Origin: Mangrovibacter plantisponsor
GTDB taxonomy: Bacteria; Pseudomonadota; Gammaproteobacteria; Enterobacterales; Enterobacteriaceae
Reading direction: 5' to 3'
DNA length: 64,000 bases
Assembly: GCF_003182475.1 (NCBI RefSeq)
Contig: NZ_QGTS01000004.1
Coordinates: 131,481 to 195,480, forward strand
How positions within the stretch are numbered: position 1 is the first letter of the stretch; every line of letters starts with the position of its first letter. Shown piece by piece: positions 35,820 through 50,584 of the stretch. The position numbers and the translations under genes are program-made. The notes beneath the pieces were generated by a model, which had not been told where the DNA came from, searched no databases, and saw nothing but the letters and a program-made list of their open reading frames with translations.

Positions 35820-36517
35820 TTCGTTTTCTCTTGAATATTCACAGTCACTGAGCTTTCACCAGAAATAAACATTACCTGATTATTGCCTGGCAAAGGTTTT
35901 GCCCCGGTATGTGTTTGCTTATCGGAAACAGAACAGATGTAGCCTTCCCCGGCCTGCTGGCAAGATACCGGTATCCACACGGAATAAAAAAAGTAAACCG
36001 TCAACAGCAGCAATAATGCACATCCGGCGACAAATATATTATTAGCGATATTATTAGCAGCCAAATATTTTACCCACTTCGCCACCCCAAAAGTGCCAGG
36101 CACTGGTAGCGGGTTATCTTGTGGTACCATTTCAGCAGGTGAAGTTTGTGTTTCTGGTATTAATTCTTCACGAAGTTCACTATCAATTTCAATCAGATAC
36201 CCTTTACGGGGAATGTTTTTTATTTCCAGCCCATGTTCACCTGAATCAAGATATTTTCTAAGTGTTGCAATTGCGACAGGTAATGACTGAGCACTTACCG
36301 GGCGCCCTTGCCACGCAATAGTTGTCAGGTTGTCCTTATCACATAATTGGCCGCAATGAGCCAGTAACTGGTCAAGGATTGCTGCTTCAGCCGCAGACAG
36401 GCGCTGACGATATTCGGTATGCGCATGTTTTCTTAACAACAGTTGTAAATGTGGTGCAAAAATAAAGTCACCAAAGTGCCACTTGATATGCTGCATTTCC
36501 TTTAGCCAGCAAGCCAT
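35816..36517 (-). CDS. MarT/ToxR-type membrane-bound transcriptional regulator
   Basis: 233 aa. N-terminal OmpR/PhoB-type winged helix (residues about 10-105: HFGDFIFAPHLQLLLRK, RLSAAEAAILDQLLAHCGQLCDKDNL, LPVAIATLRKYLD, IKNIPRKGYLIEI), proline-rich linker, membrane helix about 172-194 (NIFVAGCALLLLLTVYFFYSV) and a short periplasmic tail with two cysteines. Architecture of CadC/ToxR/MarT. Start could also be the Met at residue 8. Coupled to the FidL-like gene. The pair is inserted between sbmC and dacD relative to E. coli. AT-rich, which hints at acquisition. Confidence 0.82.
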   Translation of the reverse strand: MACWLKEMQHIKWHFGDFIFAPHLQLLLRKHAHTEYRQRLSAAEAAILDQLLAHCGQLCDKDNLTTIAWQGRPVSAQSLPVAIATLRKYLDSGEHGLEIKNIPRKGYLIEIDSELREELIPETQTSPAEMVPQDNPLPVPGTFGVAKWVKYLAANNIANNIFVAGCALLLLLTVYFFYSVWIPVSCQQAGEGYICSVSDKQTHTGAKPLPGNNQVMFISGESSVTVNIQEKTK

Positions 36518-36728
36518 TCTTCATCGCGGAATTATAGCATATATTCTAAAAGAAATTAATTAATTGAAAAATAAGCACTTATAAGTTTTTTAATAATTTT
36601 TAATAAATATACCGAACCGTTACTATCACTTAAGATTAAAGCCTCCCCATTCCCTGACGATCAATTTATCTTGTTGATATATGAAGTGGTAATGATTCGC
36701 AATTACGCATAATCTTGAGTGCTGAACA

Positions 36729-37076
36729 ATGGCTATTGTAGTAATGACAAACAATGACACACTGAAAGCCGGTATTGATTCAATCATTTCCGGTCTTCCC
36801 ATACAAAATAAACATTCCACCAGAAACTATTATATTGTTGACAGCCATTCACTTACGTTTAATGCAAACACTATTTCACTGAATGACTACGTTATATTAT
36901 TTTATGAAAACCAGTCTGACCTGAACGTGTTACACTACTTGTATGAATCCTGTCAGATATTTTTTATTTCACTCAAACAAAAAGTGAATGAAATAAAAAA
37001 CATCATTAAACAAATACTGTCAGCCGGGGGAAAACCCAGTATTGATAATTCCCCTCAGTCAATATGCAAAAATTGA
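36729..37076 (+). CDS. Possible truncated receiver-like regulator
   Basis: 115 aa, AT-rich. The start MAIVVMTNNDTLKAGIDSIISGL and the pattern of strands (NYYIVDSHSLTF, DYVILFYENQSDLNVL, IFFISLKQKVNEIKNIIKQIL) resemble the receiver-like N-terminal half of LuxR-type regulators such as RcsA, but no helix-turn-helix follows. It may be a truncated gene or a stand-alone domain. It is divergent from the marT-like gene, with about 210 bp of AT-rich DNA between. Confidence 0.5.
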   Translation: MAIVVMTNNDTLKAGIDSIISGLPIQNKHSTRNYYIVDSHSLTFNANTISLNDYVILFYENQSDLNVLHYLYESCQIFFISLKQKVNEIKNIIKQILSAGGKPSIDNSPQSICKN

Positions 37077-37130
37077 AGAGAAGGCACAACCAGCAGGTAT
37101 ATACCGGCCTGCTGGCTGAACCCAGCCGGG

Positions 37131-38312
37131 TTACAGTTTCAGGTGAACCCAGTCGCTCAGGCGCGAGAACATGCCGCCTTTTTCTACTGAATCAAGCGCC
37201 ACCAGCGGCCACTGATCCAGCACTTTATCTTTATCGTACAAAGTTATCTGGCCAATTGCCGAACCTGCCTGTAATGGCGCTTCGAGAATTGGCTGAGTAA
37301 CGCTGTATTTCGCCTTGATGTTCTGCAGTTCATCTTTGGGTAACACCATCCAGTGATCCTGGTCCGTGCCTACCTGCACCGATGATTTATCCCCGTACCA
37401 GACACGTTCATCACCCACTTTCTGGCCCTTGTGCATTACTTCCACTGTCTGGAAGTTTTGCTGGCCCCAGGTGAGCAGTTTGCGGGCCTGGTCTTCGCGC
37501 CCTTTGGCGCTGTCAGCCCCCATAACTACCGCAATCAGGCGCTGGTTGCCATTAACACTGGAGGCAATCAGGTTAAAACCCGCACCCGAAGTGTGCCCGG
37601 TTTTCAGCCCATCGACATTCAGGGATTTATCCCACAACAGGCCGTTACGGTTATTCTGAGTGATACCGTTCCAGCTCAGTGTTTTCACACTGTACATCTG
37701 GTAGAACGAGGGTTCGCCATGAATAATGGCCCGTGAGAGCACCGCCAGGTCATAGGCTGAACTGTGCTGCCCGGGTGCGTCCAGGCCATGGACGGTTTCA
37801 AAATGTGTGTCCGTCAGGTGTAATTTCTGAACATACTGGTTCATCAGCGACACAAACTGAGGCTGGCCGCCTGCCACATAATCGGCAAGTGCCACACATG
37901 CGTCGTTACCCGAATCAACGATCAACCCGAGGCTTAACTGGTGAACCGACAGGCGGTCGCCAGGCTTGAGGAACATCAGCGAAGAACCATCAAACACCGG
38001 GTTGCCTTTCGCCCAGGCATCTTTGCCCACGGTGACCATGTCATCAGCAGTGATGCGCTTACTGTCGATAGCCCGGTCAACGACATAGCCCGTCATCAGT
38101 TTGGTCAGGCTGGCCGGATCACGTTGTTGATGCTCGTTGTGCGCAGTCAGCACCTGGCCTGTGGTGTAATCCATTAACACCCATGAAGCCGCCTGAATAG
38201 CGGGCGGCGCTGGCGGACCAGAGAAAAAATCTGGTACCTGGGCCGTTGCCGCGCATGCTGTGCCGACGGACGTAGCCAGTAAAGTGGCAATAGTTAAAAA
38301 ACGGAGCTTCAA
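37131..38312 (-). CDS. dacD: D-alanyl-D-alanine carboxypeptidase DacD (PBP6b)
   Basis: 393 aa with a TTG start at 38312: TGAGGAAA lies 6 nt upstream, and the signal peptide (KLRFLTIATLLATSVGTACA) begins there. No ATG is available. Class C low-molecular-mass PBP: active-site SxxK in ASLTKLM, SGN in VDSGNDAC and KTG in DGLKTGHTSG. C-terminal beta domain and amphipathic anchor (SRLSDWVHLKL). Trims pentapeptides in periplasmic peptidoglycan. Divergent from sbcB as in E. coli. Confidence 0.95.
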   Translation of the reverse strand: MKLRFLTIATLLATSVGTACAATAQVPDFFSGPPAPPAIQAASWVLMDYTTGQVLTAHNEHQQRDPASLTKLMTGYVVDRAIDSKRITADDMVTVGKDAWAKGNPVFDGSSLMFLKPGDRLSVHQLSLGLIVDSGNDACVALADYVAGGQPQFVSLMNQYVQKLHLTDTHFETVHGLDAPGQHSSAYDLAVLSRAIIHGEPSFYQMYSVKTLSWNGITQNNRNGLLWDKSLNVDGLKTGHTSGAGFNLIASSVNGNQRLIAVVMGADSAKGREDQARKLLTWGQQNFQTVEVMHKGQKVGDERVWYGDKSSVQVGTDQDHWMVLPKDELQNIKAKYSVTQPILEAPLQAGSAIGQITLYDKDKVLDQWPLVALDSVEKGGMFSRLSDWVHLKL

Positions 38313-38568
38313 CGCAATTTCCTCATTCAACGTCAATTATTTCTCTCGCCGCTCTTTTTACGGAAACTGACGTGTCGTTTCCTGTTGAAATTGCAAGAAA
38401 ATGTGACAGAAGCCGGTTGCAGTTCGTCTTGTTATGTTCCATGCACTTGAAAAGCCTCGGCTCTCAGCACAAAAAACAGGCTGTCTGCCGGATAGCGGTG
38501 GTCATCACGACGTTAACTCGCCATAATTCATGGTTAACTGTATTGACCGAAGATGGACACTACCTGCA

Positions 38569-39993
38569 ATGACTGACGCCGCTCAACCAACCTTCCTGTT
38601 CCATGATTACGAAACCTTCGGCACGCACCCGGCGCTGGACAAGCCAGCGCAGTTCGCAGCAATACGCACAGACAGCGATTTCAACCCCATTGGTGAACCG
38701 GAAGTGTTCTTCTGCCAGCCGGCTGATGACTACCTGCCTCAACCCGGCGCAGTAATGGTTACCGGAATTACACCACAGCAGGCGCGGGAACAGGGTGAAA
38801 ATGAGGCACTGTTTGCCCGGCGTATTCACGACATTTTCACCGTGCCAAAAACCTGTATCGTGGGCTACAACAACGTCCGTTTTGATGACGAAGTCACCCG
38901 CAATATTTTCTACCGTAACTTCTATGACCCTTATGCATGGAGCTGGCAAAACGGCAATTCACGCTGGGATTTGCTGGATGTTATGCGCGCCTGCTATGCC
39001 CTGCGCCCGGAAGGCATTAACTGGCCAGAAAATGAAGACGGGCTGCCCAGTTTTCGCCTGGAGCACCTGACTGCCGCCAATGGCATTGAACACAGTAATG
39101 CGCACGATGCCATGGCTGATGTCTGGGCAACCATCGCCATGGCACAACTGGTAAAAAAACATCAGCCACGGTTGTTTGATTACCTGTGGCAGTACCGCAG
39201 CAAACAAAAGCTGATGACGCTGATTGATATTCCCAAAATGTCACCCCTGGTGCATGTTTCTGGTATGTTCGGTGCCAGCCGGGGCAATACCAGTTGGGTT
39301 GCCCCACTGGCATGGCACCCGGACAACCGCAACGCGGTGATTATGGTGGATCTGGCTGCTGATGTTTCGCCGTTACTGGAGTTGGATGCAGATACCCTGC
39401 GTGAGCGGTTATATACCCCGAAAGCAGAACTGGGTGCTAACCTGCCCGTGCCGGTTAAACTGGTACACCTGAATAAATGCCCGGTTCTGGCGCAGGCTCG
39501 TACATTACGCCCGGAAGACGCGCAACGGCTGAATATTGACCGGGAGCTGTGCCTGTCAAACCTGCGCGTGCTACAGGCCAACCCGGACGTGCGGGAGAAA
39601 GTGGTGGCATTGTTTGCCGGTGCAGCGCCTTTTACCCCACCAGAAAATGTCGATGCCCAACTCTACAACGGCTTTTTCAGTGATGCAGACCGCAATGGCA
39701 TGAAGATTATTCAGGAAACCGAGCCGAAAAATTTACCGGCGCTGGATATTACTTTTGGCGACCCAAGAATTGAAAAACTGTTGTTTAACTACCGCGCGCG
39801 CAACTTCCCCGGCACCCTGGATGAAGCCGAACAACAGCGCTGGCTGGCACATCGCCGCGAGGTGTTCTCTCCAGAAAACCTGGAGCACTATGCCAGTGAG
39901 CTGGCGCAACTCTGGCAACAGTACGAAGGCCCGGCAGACAAACAGCAACTGCTGAAAGCACTCTACCAATATGTGCAGGAACTGGTGAACTGA
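38569..39993 (+). CDS. sbcB: Exodeoxyribonuclease I (SbcB)
   Basis: 474 aa from the ATG at 38569, chosen because the catalytic block follows after the same short lead as in E. coli (TFLFHDYETFGTHPALDKPAQ). An ATG at 38530 is in frame but gives an extra lead. DEDD 3'-5' exonuclease: Asp and Glu in DYETFG, Asp in YNNVRFDDEV, His and Asp in SNAHDAMADV. SH3-like and helical C-terminal domains contact SSB. Degrades single-stranded DNA and trims recombination intermediates. Confidence 0.97.
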   Translation: MTDAAQPTFLFHDYETFGTHPALDKPAQFAAIRTDSDFNPIGEPEVFFCQPADDYLPQPGAVMVTGITPQQAREQGENEALFARRIHDIFTVPKTCIVGYNNVRFDDEVTRNIFYRNFYDPYAWSWQNGNSRWDLLDVMRACYALRPEGINWPENEDGLPSFRLEHLTAANGIEHSNAHDAMADVWATIAMAQLVKKHQPRLFDYLWQYRSKQKLMTLIDIPKMSPLVHVSGMFGASRGNTSWVAPLAWHPDNRNAVIMVDLAADVSPLLELDADTLRERLYTPKAELGANLPVPVKLVHLNKCPVLAQARTLRPEDAQRLNIDRELCLSNLRVLQANPDVREKVVALFAGAAPFTPPENVDAQLYNGFFSDADRNGMKIIQETEPKNLPALDITFGDPRIEKLLFNYRARNFPGTLDEAEQQRWLAHRREVFSPENLEHYASELAQLWQQYEGPADKQQLLKALYQYVQELVN

Positions 39994-40024
39994 TAGCTCA
40001 GGCAGGGTAAGCCATAAACAATAA

Positions 40025-40051
40025 CGGCCCCAGTGCAGCAACACTGGGGCC
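40025..40051. terminator. Bidirectional terminator between sbcB and plaP
   Basis: Stem GGCCCCAGTG (40026-40035) with CACTGGGGCC (40042-40051) between convergent genes. T-rich ends on both sides are short. Confidence 0.8.
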
Positions 40052-40081
40052 ATTTATTATTGCAGGTGAGTCAGGTTAATC

Positions 40082-41431
40082 TCAGGCAATATCTTCGTAT
40101 TGTGGCACTGGATTACGGAAGACACGGGTCACGCAGGCCAGGTAAATCAGACCGGCAGCCGCCCAAATCAGGCCGAGGATCATGGAGCTTTCTTCCAGAT
40201 TTACCCACAACGCCCCAACAGTAAGAGCACCCAGTACTGGCAGAAGCAGGTACTGGAAGTGGTCTTTCAGTGTCTTGTTACGTTTTTCACGGATCCAGAA
40301 CTGTGAAATCACCGACAGGTTAACAAAGGTAAACGCCACCAGCGCACCAAAGTTAATCAATGCAGTTGCTGTTTCCAGGTCAAATTTAATCGCTAAAAGT
40401 GCAATCGCGCCCACTAACAGAACGTTCATTGCCGGTGTGCGCCATACCGGGTGCAGGTAACCGAAGAAACGCGACGGGAATGCGCCATCACGCCCCATCA
40501 CGTACATCAGGCGGGAAACACCGGCATGCGCCGCCATCCCAGATGCCAGTACGGTAACAGTAGAGAATACCACCACACCAAACTGGAAGCCTTTACCGGC
40601 AACCGCCAGCATGATGTCTGGCTGGGTCGCTTCTTCTGCAATACGCGGGAACCACAGTTGCAGGAAGTAAGACACCACGATAAACACCACACCACCAATC
40701 AGTGCAGTCAGGAAAATCGCTTTCGGAATGACGCGGTCAGCATCTTTGGTTTCTTCAGACAGTGAACTGATACCGTCGAAGCCCAGGAAAGAGAAACACA
40801 GAATTGTCGCACCGGTAATCATCGGCACTACGTGTGCATTGCTGTTCCAGAACGGCTGGCTGCTGGTTAGTGTAGCTGCGCCCTGGCCGTGGAATACACC
40901 ATAAATTAATACCCCGGTGATTACAGCCATCAGCGACAGCTGAAGCGCAACAATCACGGTATTAAAGTTAGCCACTGCCTTGATGCTGCGCAGGTTGGAG
41001 ATAGTCATGAAACCTACCAACAGCACAACGAAAATCCAGGAAGGAATACTGGGCACCAGCGCCTCAAAATAGATCTTCGCCAGCAGGATGTTGATCATCG
41101 GCATAAACAGATAATCCAGCAGTGAAGACCAGCCCACCATAAACCCAACCACCGGGCTGATAGACTTTTGCGCATAAGTATAGGCGCTGCCCGCAGACGG
41201 GAAGCGGCGCACCAGTTTGCCGTAGCTCAGCGCGGTAAACAGAATAGCAATTAATGCAAAGGCATAAGCCGTGGCGACGTGACCATCGGTTTTCGCCGAT
41301 ACGATACCAAACGTATCAAACAGGGTCATAGGCTGCATATACGCCAGACCCATCATAATTACAGGGATCAGGGTAAGCGTTTTACGCAAGCCCACACGAG
41401 GGGTTGCACCTGGAGTGACGTTATGCGACAT
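40082..41431 (-). CDS. plaP: Putrescine importer PlaP (YeeF)
   Basis: 449 aa, APC-family permease with 12 membrane helices, matching E. coli PlaP end to end ([76 protein letters not shown]). Low-affinity proton-driven putrescine uptake. The loop before [12 protein letters not shown] is a few residues shorter than in E. coli (AEEAT for the SRFKDPDAS region). Confidence 0.95.
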   Translation of the reverse strand: MSHNVTPGATPRVGLRKTLTLIPVIMMGLAYMQPMTLFDTFGIVSAKTDGHVATAYAFALIAILFTALSYGKLVRRFPSAGSAYTYAQKSISPVVGFMVGWSSLLDYLFMPMINILLAKIYFEALVPSIPSWIFVVLLVGFMTISNLRSIKAVANFNTVIVALQLSLMAVITGVLIYGVFHGQGAATLTSSQPFWNSNAHVVPMITGATILCFSFLGFDGISSLSEETKDADRVIPKAIFLTALIGGVVFIVVSYFLQLWFPRIAEEATQPDIMLAVAGKGFQFGVVVFSTVTVLASGMAAHAGVSRLMYVMGRDGAFPSRFFGYLHPVWRTPAMNVLLVGAIALLAIKFDLETATALINFGALVAFTFVNLSVISQFWIREKRNKTLKDHFQYLLLPVLGALTVGALWVNLEESSMILGLIWAAAGLIYLACVTRVFRNPVPQYEDIA

Positions 41432-41793
41432 GAGCGTTACCTCTTACGGCGTGAGCCATCGCAAAAGCAATAAATTGCCCCATATTGGTATCCTTGAGCG
41501 ACACGACGGTCGAAATCTGAAAGTGACTATCTATCCGGAACGAAGCCCGGCCTCTTATTTAAACGAAGTGTTTTTTATGCAAAAAAATAACCGACGTGAA
41601 ATAAACGTCGGCTAATCATCATTTTTACAGGGCGCGTATTCTGCACATTGCGGAGTGTAAAATCAAGCTGACAAAGCACTGACAATAGGTGAAAACGCAC
41701 TTTCGGTTCAGGGGGGTGTTTAGCGGGCAACTGGCCCGCTGGCTATATTACCGTAACACAATGATAATAAATGATTTTAAATGCCACATAAAA
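41432..41793. other. plaP upstream region with terminator-like hairpin
   Basis: 362 bp without a gene. Holds the hairpin at 41583-41611 and the dyad AGCGGGC-aactg-GCCCGCT (41721-41739) behind yeeZ. Confidence 0.6.
41581..41611 (-). terminator. Rho-independent terminator between yeeZ and plaP
   Basis: 7-bp stem CCGACGT (41591-41597) with ACGTCGG (41605-41611); read leftward it is followed by TTATTTTTTT. It lies 150 nt before the plaP start, so it may end the yeeZ transcript or act as a leader attenuator of plaP. Confidence 0.75.
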
Positions 41794-42618
41794 TTACTCT
41801 ACTGGCATAACAAACGGGTCCGCCCAAATGTATTCGAACCCCAGTTCATTACAGATTCGGTTACCGTCCACTTTCTTGCCGCCAGGTTGCCCTGGTTCAT
41901 CAGTAAATAGTGGCCCAACCACACCCAGCTTTTCAGCCATCATGGGGTAATACTCGCGTTTGGTGGGGTGTGAAGGTGCGCACAGGTTATAGACATGCCC
42001 ACCTTTTGGGGCTCGCAACAGCAGGCTGATTGCTGCCACCACATCTTCCAGATGCACCAGATTTACCACATTGTTGCCACCTGATACCGTTTTCCCGGCC
42101 AGGAAACGCCCCGGGTGGCGTTGTGGCCCCACCAGGCCTGCCAGGCGTAAAATATCCACCGACGTTCCGGGCAAATTATGCAACCAGCGTTCAAGCTCCT
42201 GTAACGCCCTGCCACTTGCCGTAGACGGATTTAACGGTGTGGTTTCTTTAACGATGCCGTCAACATCACCATATACCGAGGTTGAGCTGGTAAACAAAAT
42301 ACGGGGTACATGGCGTGCCAAGGCACTGTCTACCAGTTCCTGAACTGCAGTAAGGTAGAAGTTATCCCCCGGCCCTGTTCGCCGGGCGGGTAACGTAATA
42401 ACCAGCGCATCGACATCCAGCAGTTCATCCAGCGCATCGTTATCGCAGGTTAATCCAGGCTCAAGTTGGAGCTGACAGCAACTGACACCACACATGCGCG
42501 CCGCTTCCACGCCATCCTGTGACGTTTTACTGCCCTTCACTTCCCACCCTTGCGCCATAAGGGACAATGCCAAAGGCATTCCCAGCCAGCCCAGACCGAC
42601 AATGGCGACCTTTTTCAT
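41794..42618 (-). CDS. yeeZ: NAD(P)-binding SDR-like protein YeeZ
   Basis: 274 aa. Rossmann start KKVAIVGLGWLGMPLALSLMAQGWEVKG (GLGWLG nucleotide loop), then LVITLPARRTG, ILFTSSTSVYGDVDGIVKE (Ser and Tyr of an extended SDR), and VNLVHLEDVVAAI. Same family and position as E. coli YeeZ, enzymatic role unknown. AAGGAGAGC upstream of the ATG. The yefM-yoeB pair that separates yeeZ from his in E. coli is absent. Confidence 0.92.
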   Translation of the reverse strand: MKKVAIVGLGWLGMPLALSLMAQGWEVKGSKTSQDGVEAARMCGVSCCQLQLEPGLTCDNDALDELLDVDALVITLPARRTGPGDNFYLTAVQELVDSALARHVPRILFTSSTSVYGDVDGIVKETTPLNPSTASGRALQELERWLHNLPGTSVDILRLAGLVGPQRHPGRFLAGKTVSGGNNVVNLVHLEDVVAAISLLLRAPKGGHVYNLCAPSHPTKREYYPMMAEKLGVVGPLFTDEPGQPGGKKVDGNRICNELGFEYIWADPFVMPVE

Positions 42619-42968
42619 ACCTGCTCTCCTTAACGGTGTTCACATCTTGGGTATTAATCAGGGTTTTCCTGGTACGCTATCAGCTTATTGTGCAGTGTTA
42701 GCGCTGTGCCAGTTACCCGGCGCATATTACTTAATCCCTTGCAAGCTTAATCCTGGCATTATGGATTAAACCTGCCCGGATTGCCCTGATAGCGTAATCC
42801 AGCCCTGATAACATAATCATAGTACTACGCTACGCCTGTCGCGGGTTACCAACAATGTCAGGATGAAAATGAAAGTTCTTAATCTTGTAAAAAAGGGCTT
42901 GCGTTCAGCCCTTAACCTGGTTTACGGTAAGTACCACTTAATGAATAGTCATTCATACAGAGAATTTT
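42619..42968. other. yeeZ-his intergenic region
   Basis: 350 bp with the yeeZ promoter side and the his promoter at its right end. No gene is seen. The hairpin AAGGGCT-tgcgtt-cAGCCCTT (42893-42913) overlaps the his -35 region. Confidence 0.5.
42899..42928 (+). promoter_or_regulatory. his operon promoter
   Basis: -35 TTGCGT (42899-42904), 18-bp spacer, -10-like TACGGT (42923-42928). The spacing and position are the same as the E. coli hisp1 layout recalled as TTGCTT-18-TAGGTT, about 40 bp before hisL. Confidence 0.65.
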
Positions 42969-43019
42969 ATGAAAAGCGTTCAATTTAAACACCACCATCA
43001 TCACCATCATCCTGACTAG
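42969..43019 (+). CDS. hisL: his operon leader peptide HisL
   Basis: 16 aa, MKSVQFK followed by seven consecutive histidines and PD. Too short for ordinary ORF calling. Ribosome stalling at the His codons when charged tRNA-His is scarce favours the antiterminator and opens the operon. E. coli has MTRVQFK with the same seven His run. Confidence 0.97.
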   Translation: MKSVQFKHHHHHHHPD

Positions 43020-43035
43020 TCTTTCAGGCGATGTG

Positions 43036-43119
43036 TGCTGGAAGACATTCAGATCTTCCAGTGGTGCATGAACGCAATGAAAAGCCCCCGGAAGGTCACA
43101 CTTCCGGGGGCTTTTTTAT
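43036..43119 (+). promoter_or_regulatory. his attenuator (alternative hairpins and terminator)
   Basis: Hairpin GCTGGAAGA-cattcaga-TCTTCCAG (43037-43062 region), followed by the terminator stem AAAGCCCCCGGAAG (43081-43094) with CTTCCGGGGGCTTT (43101-43114) and TTTTATT. GGAAG/CTTCC segments are shared between the two, allowing mutually exclusive folding controlled by hisL translation. Confidence 0.93.
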
Positions 43120-43164
43120 TACGTTTTTCGGGCAGAGTTAAACAGGTTAAGAGGTAACAACATA

Positions 43165-44064
43165 ATGTTAGATAATTCACGTTTACGCATAGCTATTCAA
43201 AAATCAGGCCGTTTAAGTGATGACTCACGCGAACTGCTCGCCCGTTGCGGCATTAAGGTGAACCTGCACACACAACGCCTGATCGCACTGGCTGAGAATA
43301 TGCCTATCGATATTCTGCGTGTACGCGATGACGATATCCCGGGCCTGATTATGGATGGCGTTGTTGACCTGGGGATTATTGGTGAAAATGTGCTGGAAGA
43401 AGAATTGCTGACTCGCCGGGCACAAGGTGAGGACCCGCGTTACTTCACACTGCGCCGCCTCGATTTCGGCGGTTGCCGCCTTTCGCTGGCTCTGCCGGTT
43501 GATGAAACCTGGGATGGCCCGGCTGCCCTGAATAACAAACGTATCGCCACGTCTTACCCGCACCTGCTCAAACGTTATCTCGACCAAAAAAATGTTCAGT
43601 TCAAATCCTGCTTATTGAATGGTTCCGTTGAAGTTGCTCCCCGTGCCGGCCTTGCCGATGCCATTTGTGACCTGGTATCTACCGGAGCAACGCTTGAAGC
43701 AAACGGCCTGCGTGAAGTGGAAGTGATTTACCGCTCCAAAGCCTGCCTGATTCAGCGTGATGGCGAAATGGATAGCGCCAAACAACAGTTAATTGACCGC
43801 CTGATGACCCGTATTCAGGGTGTGATTCAGGCCCGCGAATCCAAATACATCATGATGCACGCGCCAAGCGACCGCCTGGAAGAAGTGATTGCCCTGCTGC
43901 CAGGTGCTGAGCGCCCCACCATTCTGCCGCTGGCTGGCGACAAACAGCGTGTTGCCATGCACATGGTCAGCAGCGAAACCCTGTTCTGGGAAACCATGGA
44001 AAAACTGAAAGTGCTGGGTGCCAGCTCCATTCTTGTCCTGCCCATTGAAAAAATGATGGAGTAA
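43165..44064 (+). CDS. hisG: ATP phosphoribosyltransferase HisG
   Basis: 299 aa, long-form enzyme. Catalyses the first step, ATP plus PRPP to phosphoribosyl-ATP, and is feedback-inhibited by histidine. Landmarks: [63 protein letters not shown] (PRPP loop), and the C-terminal regulatory ACT-like domain ([21 protein letters not shown]). First enzyme gene behind the attenuator; stop overlaps a possible hisD ATG. Confidence 0.98.
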   Translation: MLDNSRLRIAIQKSGRLSDDSRELLARCGIKVNLHTQRLIALAENMPIDILRVRDDDIPGLIMDGVVDLGIIGENVLEEELLTRRAQGEDPRYFTLRRLDFGGCRLSLALPVDETWDGPAALNNKRIATSYPHLLKRYLDQKNVQFKSCLLNGSVEVAPRAGLADAICDLVSTGATLEANGLREVEVIYRSKACLIQRDGEMDSAKQQLIDRLMTRIQGVIQARESKYIMMHAPSDRLEEVIALLPGAERPTILPLAGDKQRVAMHMVSSETLFWETMEKLKVLGASSILVLPIEKMME

Positions 44065-44069
44065 TGACC

Positions 44070-46482
<2,413 letters not shown>

Positions 46483-46484
46483 GT

Positions 46485-47551
46485 ATGAGCCAGAAGTATC
46501 TTTTTATTGACCGGGACGGCACCCTGATTACCGAACCGCCGGAAGATTTCCAGGTGGACAGCTATGCCAAACTCGCCTTTGAGCCCGGTGTTATTCCGGC
46601 GCTGTTGCAACTGCAAAAAGCAGGCTGGCAGTTAGTGATGGTCACCAACCAGGATGGCCTTGGTACCAGCAGCTACCCACAGGCAGACTTCGATGGCCCG
46701 CACAACCTGATGATGCAGGTTCTTAGCTCACAGGGCGTAAAATTCGAAGACGTTCTTATCTGCCCGCATTTCCAGCAGGACAACTGTGCCTGCCGGAAAC
46801 CCAAAACTGGGCTGGTTGAAAAATACCTGGCTCGCGGGGTAATGGATGCCGCCAACAGCTATGTAATTGGTGACCGCGCAACCGATATCGCACTGGCAAA
46901 CAATATGGGCATTCAGGGGCTGCAATATGCGCCAGATAACCTCAACTGGGCCGATATCTGCACCAAACTTACCCAGCGCGACCGCTACGCGCGGGTTGAG
47001 CGTAATACCCGGGAAACCCAAATTGACGTACAAGTGTGGCTGGACCGCGAAGGTGAAAGCACCATCAACACGGGCGTGGGTTTCTTCGACCATATGCTGG
47101 ACCAGATTGCCACCCACGGCGGGTTCCGTTTATCCGTTAAAGTCCATGGCGACCTGCACATTGACGACCACCATACCGTTGAAGATACCGGTCTGGCCTT
47201 AGGTGAAGCACTGCGTGTGGCACTGGGCGACAAACGTGGTATTGCGCGCTTTGGTTTCGTGCTGCCCATGGATGAATGCCTGGCCCGCTGTGCAATGGAT
47301 ATCTCTGGCCGCCCGCACCTGGAATATAAAGCCGAATTCAATTACCAGCGCGTGGGCGACCTGAGCACCGAAATGGTCGAGCACTTCTTCCGTTCGCTCT
47401 CTTATACCATGGGCGTGACATTGCACCTGAAAACCAAAGGTAAAAATGATCACCACCGCGTTGAAAGCCTGTTCAAGGCCTTTGGCCGCACGCTGCGCCA
47501 GGCCATTCGCGTGGAAGGGGATACACTGCCTTCATCAAAAGGAGTGTTGTA

Positions 47552-47552
<1 letters not shown>
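46485..47552 (+). CDS. hisB: Bifunctional histidinol-phosphatase/imidazoleglycerol-phosphate dehydratase HisB
   Basis: 355 aa from the ATG at 46485 ([14 protein letters not shown]), immediately behind the hisC stop. N-terminal HAD phosphatase (DxDxT in [10 protein letters not shown]; zinc-binding [14 protein letters not shown]) and C-terminal IGP dehydratase with the metal motifs [10 protein letters not shown] and [13 protein letters not shown]. Stop overlaps hisH start. Confidence 0.98.
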
Positions 47553-49636
<2,084 letters not shown>

Positions 49637-49643
<7 letters not shown>

Positions 49644-50248
49644 CAGAACAACAACGTGCGCAACTGGACTGGGAAAAAACCGATGGCCTGTTACCGGTTA
49701 TCGTGCAGCACGCCGTATCCGGTGAAGTCCTGATGCTGGGTTATATGAACCAGGAAGCGCTGGCGCAAACAGAGCAAAATGGCAAAGTGACTTTCTGGTC
49801 ACGCACTAAACAACGCTTGTGGACCAAAGGCGAAACCTCCGGCCATTTTCTCAATGTGGTAAGTATTACCGCTGACTGCGACAACGACACCCTGTTGGTA
49901 ATGGCTAACCCCATCGGCCCCACCTGCCACAAAGGGACGTCCAGCTGTTTCGGCGATACCCACCATCAGTGGCATTTTCTGTACGAGCTGGAAAGCCTGC
50001 TGGCAGAGCGCAAACACGCGGACCCGGCCAGCTCTTACACAGCAAAACTTTATGCCAGCGGCACCAAGCGCATTGCCCAGAAAGTGGGTGAAGAAGGTGT
50101 GGAAACCGCGCTGGCCGCCACCGTGCATGATAAACATGAACTGACGAATGAGGCATCTGACCTGATGTACCACTTGCTGGTTCTGTTGCAGGATCAGGAG
50201 CTGGATTTAGGCACCGTGATTGATAACCTGAAATCACGGCATAAATAA
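49637..50248 (+). CDS. hisI: Bifunctional PRA-CH/PRA-PH HisI (HisIE)
   Basis: 203 aa with a GTG start (49637) overlapping the hisF end by 7 bases. N-terminal phosphoribosyl-AMP cyclohydrolase (zinc site DCDNDT and CHKGTSSCF) and C-terminal phosphoribosyl-ATP pyrophosphatase ([27 protein letters not shown]). Catalyses steps 2 and 3 of the pathway. Last his gene. Confidence 0.97.
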
Positions 50249-50270
50249 TCTCTGCTGTTTTCCATGCACA

Positions 50271-50298
50271 ATAAAACGCCGCAGCTGTGGCGTTTTAT
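50271..50298. terminator. his operon terminator
   Basis: Stem ATAAAACGCC (50271-50280) with GGCGTTTTAT (50289-50298), 8-nt loop. Confidence 0.88.
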
Positions 50299-50584
50299 TG
50301 TGCTGAACAAACAACCTTGCAAAAAACATGTTGAATACAGGTGCCCGTATTCATAATACGGCTAATAGTATAATAATAAACAAACCGCTCCATTATAAAA
50401 TTATTAACAGCCTGCCATTTTCATTAAAAATAAAACACCTAACCAACGCACACGCTTCCTGGCCTCTGGCGGATTTGTTATTTTTTCCTGATGAACAACC
50501 ATATAAATAACGTATTTACCGCTGTTTTTTCCTGGCTTACTCTCCGCCCAACTTTCACGAGCGCGATTATCATGGAAAGCTCAG
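50299..50584. other. AT-rich region upstream of vgrG
   Basis: About 285 bp, clearly richer in A+T than the his genes. No credible gene. Presumably holds the vgrG promoter. Marks the left edge of the type VI island. Confidence 0.5.

Noticed and set aside
42969-43019. Histidine run as a cloning His-tag artefact
   Set aside because: The context (promoter, attenuator, hisG) shows that it is the natural hisL leader peptide.
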